From Ramlibacter aquaticus (lineage in GTDB: Bacteria; Pseudomonadota; Gammaproteobacteria; Burkholderiales; Burkholderiaceae_C), in NCBI RefSeq assembly GCF_015159745.1, contig NZ_JADDOJ010000013.1, positions 1 through 61,795 of the forward strand: DNA of 61,795 nt, read 5' to 3'. The notes beneath the pieces were generated by a model. It was not told the origin of the DNA, ran no database searches, and saw nothing but the letters and a program-made list of their open reading frames with translations. Every line of letters begins with the position of its first letter. Position 1 is the stretch's first letter. The translations under genes were made by a program, and so were the position numbers. Shown piece by piece: positions 56,076 to 61,795 of the stretch.

Positions 56076-56101
56076 AAAGGCGGCCCCAGGGCCGCCTTTT
56101 T
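56076..56101. terminator. Bidirectional terminator between peroxiredoxin and clpB
   Basis: AAAGGCGGCC / GGCCGCCTTT, 10-bp perfect arms, 4-nt loop, with TT(T) on the plus side and TTCTTCTT on the minus side. It serves the convergent peroxiredoxin and clpB genes. Confidence 0.87.
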
Positions 56102-56122
56102 CATGCCCGGACGCCGCCGGGC

Positions 56123-58747
<2,625 letters not shown>

Positions 58748-58853
58748 GGGCGTTCAGCTCCGTTCTGCGGGTCAGTTCAGGCTGGGGCCCGCGTTTTTCA
58801 AGATGCATGCTGGCCCACCCCGGGGAACATGCGCTGACTAAAATCAAGAAGCC

Positions 58854-59420
58854 ATGAAGATCAGGCAGCTCGCGGTCAGCTACCTTGCCGAGCAGGACCG
58901 CATCCTGCTGCGGTTGAACACGGCTGGCGCCCACGAGATCCGGCTCTGGCTCACGCGCCGGCTGATGGTGGGCCTGGGGCCCCTGCTGCAGCGCCTGCAG
59001 ACCCGGCTGGTGCTCCAGCGCGACGGCAACCCGGTGGAGGATGAGGACCTCAAGCGCATGCTGGCCGACTTCCGCATGGAGCAGCTGCTGCTGGACGCCG
59101 ACTTCGAGACGCCCTACGCCGACAAGCCGGCCGCGCTGCCGCTGGGCGCACGGCCGCTGCTGGTCACCGACGTGGATGCCGAGCTGCAGGCCGGCGGGCG
59201 GCTGCGGCTGTCGCTGAACGAGCAGTTGCCCGGCAAGGCCAAGCCGCGCAGCTTCGCCATGACGCTGGAGCCTCGCCTGGCCCTGGGGCTGGTGCGGCTG
59301 CTGGAGCAGGCAGTGGAGCGCGCCAACTGGCGGGCCCCGATGGAGGGCCAGCCCGCCCTCCCGGAGGAGGCGGCTGAGCCCGGCGGCGACGGCACGCGGC
59401 GCGGCCGCTGGCTCAACTGA
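58854..59420 (+). CDS. Conserved hypothetical protein
   Basis: 188 residues, no signal peptide or membrane span. Opening MKIRQLAVSYLAEQDRILLR and a repeated beta-rich pattern (EIRLWLTRRLMVGLG, RLRLSLNEQLPG, FAMTLEPRLALGL) suggest a compact alpha-beta protein; no motif recognised. Divergent from clpB (106 bp). Ends with a low-complexity Gly/Arg tail. Confidence 0.7.
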   Translation: MKIRQLAVSYLAEQDRILLRLNTAGAHEIRLWLTRRLMVGLGPLLQRLQTRLVLQRDGNPVEDEDLKRMLADFRMEQLLLDADFETPYADKPAALPLGARPLLVTDVDAELQAGGRLRLSLNEQLPGKAKPRSFAMTLEPRLALGLVRLLEQAVERANWRAPMEGQPALPEEAAEPGGDGTRRGRWLN

Positions 59421-59435
59421 GGCCAGCCGCCCGGA

Positions 59436-59453
59436 CCCGGGCCCGGGCCCGGG
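59436..59453. repeat. Three tandem CCCGGG repeats
   Basis: (CCCGGG)3, self-complementary, in the 60-bp gap between the hypothetical gene and the convergent flavin monooxygenase. It can fold into a hairpin in RNA of both strands and may serve as a shared weak terminator. Confidence 0.7.
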
Positions 59454-59480
59454 CCGGTGCCCGCGGCCAGCGCGCGCCCC

Positions 59481-60719
59481 TCAGCGCCGCACGGCCTCGA
59501 GCGAGAAGCCGGCCACCTTCTTGTAGTCGTCGGACAGCTTGCGCAGCTCGTCCTGGCTGATGACCTCGTCGATGTGGCCGAAGGGCCGGTCGCCGGTCAG
59601 CTCCTCGACCCGGATGTTGATGAAGTCGGGCGGCACGCTGCGGTTTGTCTGCACGATGCGCGCAGTCGTGGGCAGGCGGGCCTGCTCGTAGGCCTGGAGG
59701 GCTTGTGCAGGCTGCGCCGCGGCGGCCAGGCCCTCGGCCAGCACCCGGGCATCGATCAGTGCCTGCGCGGAGCCGTTGGAGCCGCGCGGGTACATCGGGT
59801 GGGCGGCGTCGCCCAGCAGGGTCACGCGGCCGAAGGTCCAGCGCGGCACCGGGTCGCGGTCGACCATGGGGTATTCGAAGACGCGCTGGGCGCCGCGGAT
59901 CAGCGCGGGCACGTCCAGCCAGTCGTAGCGCCAGCTCGCGAAGAGCTCGACGAAGTCTTCCGGGTTGCCGGGCCGGTTCCAGTCGTTCATGGCCGCGCCC
60001 TCGCGGCGGATCTCGGCCACCCAGTTGATGAGCTGGTTGCCCTGCCCGTCCACGTTGTCGGCGATCGGGTAGATCACCATCTTGCCGGTGTTGATGGAGC
60101 CGATGCGCATGTAGCTGCGGCCGGTCAGGATGGGTGGGCGCACGGTGACGCCGCGCCAGGTGTTGATGCCGCCGAAGGCCAGCGGCTCGCCGGGGTAGAA
60201 CTGGGCTCGCACGGCCGAGTTCACCCCGTCGCTGGCGACGGCCAGCGAGGCGGTGGCGCTGCTGCCATCGGCGAAGCCCAGCGTCACGCCCTGCTCGTCC
60301 TGCGTCAGGGCCTGGAAGCGCCGCCCCAGGTGCAGGCGGTCCGCGCCCACGCGCTCCAGGAAAGCATCGAGCAGGATGCGGTGGAGCCGGCCGCGCGGGA
60401 TGCCCACCTCCGGCAAGGGGTAGCCGGCGTGGCGTCCGCGCGGCTCGCGGTAGATGTACTGGCCGAAGCGGTTGAAGAACACGCTCTCCAGGTTCTCGAT
60501 GCCGGCGGCCTCGGCCTGCCCGGCCAGGCCCAGGGTCTGCAGCTCGCGCATGGCGTGCGGCAGCAGGGTGATGCCCACGCCCACCTCCTGCAGCGCGGGC
60601 ACGGCCTCGTAGACCTGGCAGGCGATGCCCACGCGGTGCAGCGAGAGCGCCAGGGCCAGCCCGCCGATGCCACCGCCGACGATGGCCACTTCCGGCTTGT
60701 TCGGTTCAGCCATGCTCAT
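59481..60719 (-). CDS. FAD-dependent monooxygenase (PhzS/salicylate-hydroxylase-like)
   Basis: 412 residues. FAD-binding motif VAIVGGGIGGLALALSLHRV at the N-terminus, DG motif ASDGVNSAVRAQF, and GDAAHPMYPRGSNGSAQAL. The long MVIYPIADNVDGQGNQLINW segment is typical of the PhzS-like flavin-dependent oxidoreductase subgroup. Expected to hydroxylate an aromatic or heteroaromatic acid. ATG 60717-60719 overlaps the stop of the TctC gene (ATGA), so its substrate is probably the compound captured by that binding protein. Confidence 0.88.
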   Translation of the reverse strand: MSMAEPNKPEVAIVGGGIGGLALALSLHRVGIACQVYEAVPALQEVGVGITLLPHAMRELQTLGLAGQAEAAGIENLESVFFNRFGQYIYREPRGRHAGYPLPEVGIPRGRLHRILLDAFLERVGADRLHLGRRFQALTQDEQGVTLGFADGSSATASLAVASDGVNSAVRAQFYPGEPLAFGGINTWRGVTVRPPILTGRSYMRIGSINTGKMVIYPIADNVDGQGNQLINWVAEIRREGAAMNDWNRPGNPEDFVELFASWRYDWLDVPALIRGAQRVFEYPMVDRDPVPRWTFGRVTLLGDAAHPMYPRGSNGSAQALIDARVLAEGLAAAAQPAQALQAYEQARLPTTARIVQTNRSVPPDFINIRVEELTGDRPFGHIDEVISQDELRKLSDDYKKVAGFSLEAVRR

Positions 60720-61711
60720 TCCGCCGTGATGCCCTGTGCGCGGATGACCTGGGCCCAGCGCGCCGCGTCCTTCTCGACCAGGCGCTGGAACTCCTGAGGC
60801 GAACTGGTGGCCGGGTCCATGCCCTGGTTCTCGAAGGCCGTCTTGACGGCGGGCGCGGCGAGGATCTCGCGCAGCTCCTGGTTGAGCTGGGTCACTTCCT
60901 GCGGCTGCGTGCCGGGCGGCGCGAAGATGCCGTACCACATGTCCACGTCGACCTGGCCGGCGTGCGCCTCGGCGAGCGTGGGCACCTGCGGCAGCAGCGG
61001 GTGGCGCTTGGCGCTGCCTATGCCCAGCGGCACCAGCCGGCCGGCCCGGATCAGGGGCAGCGCGACGTGGATGGGCAGGAAGGCGGCGTCGACCTGCCCG
61101 CCGACCAGCTCGGTGACCAGGGGTGCGGTGCCGCGGTAGGGAATGTGGGTCAGGAACACCTTGTTGGTGGCCTTGAGCAGTTCCATGGAGAGATGGTGCG
61201 GCGTGCCCACGCCGGGGCTGCCGTAGTTGATCGCGCCCGGCCGCGCGCGCGCCGCGGCCAGCAGGTCCGCCGCGCTGTGCCAGCCCGTGTGCGGCGAGGC
61301 CACCAGCACCAGCTGGCCCCAGCTGGTGAGCGAGACCGGCACCAGGTCACGCACCGGGTCGAAGGGCAGCTTGGGGTAGAGGCTGCGGTTCATCACCAGG
61401 GTGTTCACGCTCACCAGCAGCGTGGTGCCGTTGGCCGGCGCGCGCACCACGGCTTCGGTGCCTATGTTGCCCGAGGCGCCAGGCCGGTTCTCGACCACGA
61501 CGGCGCGGCCCAGCTTCTCGGCCAGGCGTGGCGCGACCGTGCGGGCGATGAGGTCGATGCCCGTCCCGGGGGTGAAGGGAACGATAAGGCGCAGGGTGCC
61601 CTGGCCCCCGCTGCTGCCCGTGGCGGGCGACTGGGCGTGCGCGGCCGGGGCCGCGGCGAAGCCGGCCGCGATGGAGAGCGCGGCGGCGAACCGGAGGATT
61701 CTGGTGAACAT
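60716..61711 (-). CDS. Tripartite tricarboxylate transporter-type (Bug/TctC) binding protein
   Basis: 331 residues: signal peptide (MFTRILRFAAALSIAAGFAA, cleavage near AHAQS) and the Bug fold with RLIVPFTPGTGIDLIAR, VENRPGASGNIGTEAVVRA, HIPYRGTAPLVTELVGGQVDA. Orphan Bug proteins are abundant in Comamonadaceae and bind small carboxylates. No TctA/TctB nearby. ATG 61709-61711 chosen for its signal peptide. Operon with the flavin monooxygenase at 59481. The short upstream stretch has a candidate -10 (GTATGCTAACG region, minus strand) only. Confidence 0.9.
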   Translation of the reverse strand: MFTRILRFAAALSIAAGFAAAPAAHAQSPATGSSGGQGTLRLIVPFTPGTGIDLIARTVAPRLAEKLGRAVVVENRPGASGNIGTEAVVRAPANGTTLLVSVNTLVMNRSLYPKLPFDPVRDLVPVSLTSWGQLVLVASPHTGWHSAADLLAAARARPGAINYGSPGVGTPHHLSMELLKATNKVFLTHIPYRGTAPLVTELVGGQVDAAFLPIHVALPLIRAGRLVPLGIGSAKRHPLLPQVPTLAEAHAGQVDVDMWYGIFAPPGTQPQEVTQLNQELREILAAPAVKTAFENQGMDPATSSPQEFQRLVEKDAARWAQVIRAQGITAE

Positions 61712-61795
61712 CGGCGTCCTGGTTGGTATGCTAACGATCATGCCGACGCCAGACCGCAAGGCACAATCCTAGCAATCCCTGATCCCCAGCCCTTT

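Noticed and set aside
58748..58853. Heat-shock (sigma-32) promoter before clpB
   Set aside because: A CTTGAAA box is present on the minus strand, but the CCCCA element is only about 9 bp further, too close for the known 13-17 bp spacing. Not listed as a feature.

Overview
The window is a high-GC (about 70 %) chromosomal segment that looks like a betaproteobacterium of the order Burkholderiales, most likely family Comamonadaceae. The reasons are the gene order thrS-infC-rpmI-rplT-pheS-pheT-ihfA-merR-tRNA-Pro, the phaC-phaA-phaB order, the many Bug/TctC and TRAP-type binding proteins, the histone H1-like protein with KAAP repeats, and the style of the intergenic palindromes. I see no insertion sequence, phage, integron, CRISPR array or rRNA operon. 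The segment reads as stable chromosome with several catabolic islands.

Layout. 1-4.2 kb (minus strand): the 3'-truncated salicylyl-CoA 5-hydroxylase/old-yellow-enzyme fusion, dusA and a glyoxalase I. 4.2-8.8 kb: a sulfide/persulfide oxidation module in which FisR (sigma-54 activator, minus) is divergent from a persulfide dioxygenase, a DUF442-sulfide:quinone reductase fusion and an OsmC protein (plus). 8.8-12.6 kb: ClC channel, di-haem peroxidase lipoprotein and an orphan response regulator. 12.9-17 kb: the polyhydroxybutyrate operon (phaC-phaA-phaB). 17-27.9 kb: aromatic catabolism, with pgeF, a maleylpyruvate/maleylacetoacetate isomerase, then a four-gene operon (Rieske oxygenase, glutamine-synthetase-like ligase, 2Fe-2S ferredoxin, ABM-fold protein), a MarR regulator, gentisate dioxygenase, fumarylpyruvate hydrolase and a TRAP transporter. 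27.9-31.1 kb: a Ser/Thr kinase, an adenylate cyclase-FHA protein and tRNA-Pro(GGG). 31.1-39.1 kb: the translation operon. 39.4-43.6 kb: isocitrate lyase, gamma-glutamylcyclotransferase-like protein, EamA exporter, RraA-like protein and the H1/SWIB protein. 43.6-50 kb: chalcone-isomerase-like protein, TPP enzyme, bactofilin, a secreted protein of unknown function and the GspA/GspB pair. 50-61.8 kb: MFS/AraC pair, Nudix, J-domain protein, SDR, DUF3096, AcuI-like reductase, 1-Cys peroxiredoxin, ClpB, a flavin monooxygenase and a TctC-type binding protein.

The best candidate for an undescribed system is the operon at 18506-22031. It joins an apparently intact glutamine-synthetase-like ligase by an ATGA overlap to a single-component Rieske oxygenase, followed by an adrenodoxin-type ferredoxin and a small ABM-fold protein, directly beside a gentisate lower pathway. 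This suggests a 'glutamylate, then hydroxylate' route for an aromatic amine or acid, in parallel with but different from the known aniline systems. Other points of interest are the FisR three-cysteine sensor with a visible sigma-54 promoter and upstream repeats, a possible attenuation leader on thrS, paired operators upstream of aceA, and phased A-tracts in front of the H1/SWIB gene. Many very long open frames lie antisense to these genes; they are artefacts of the high GC content.
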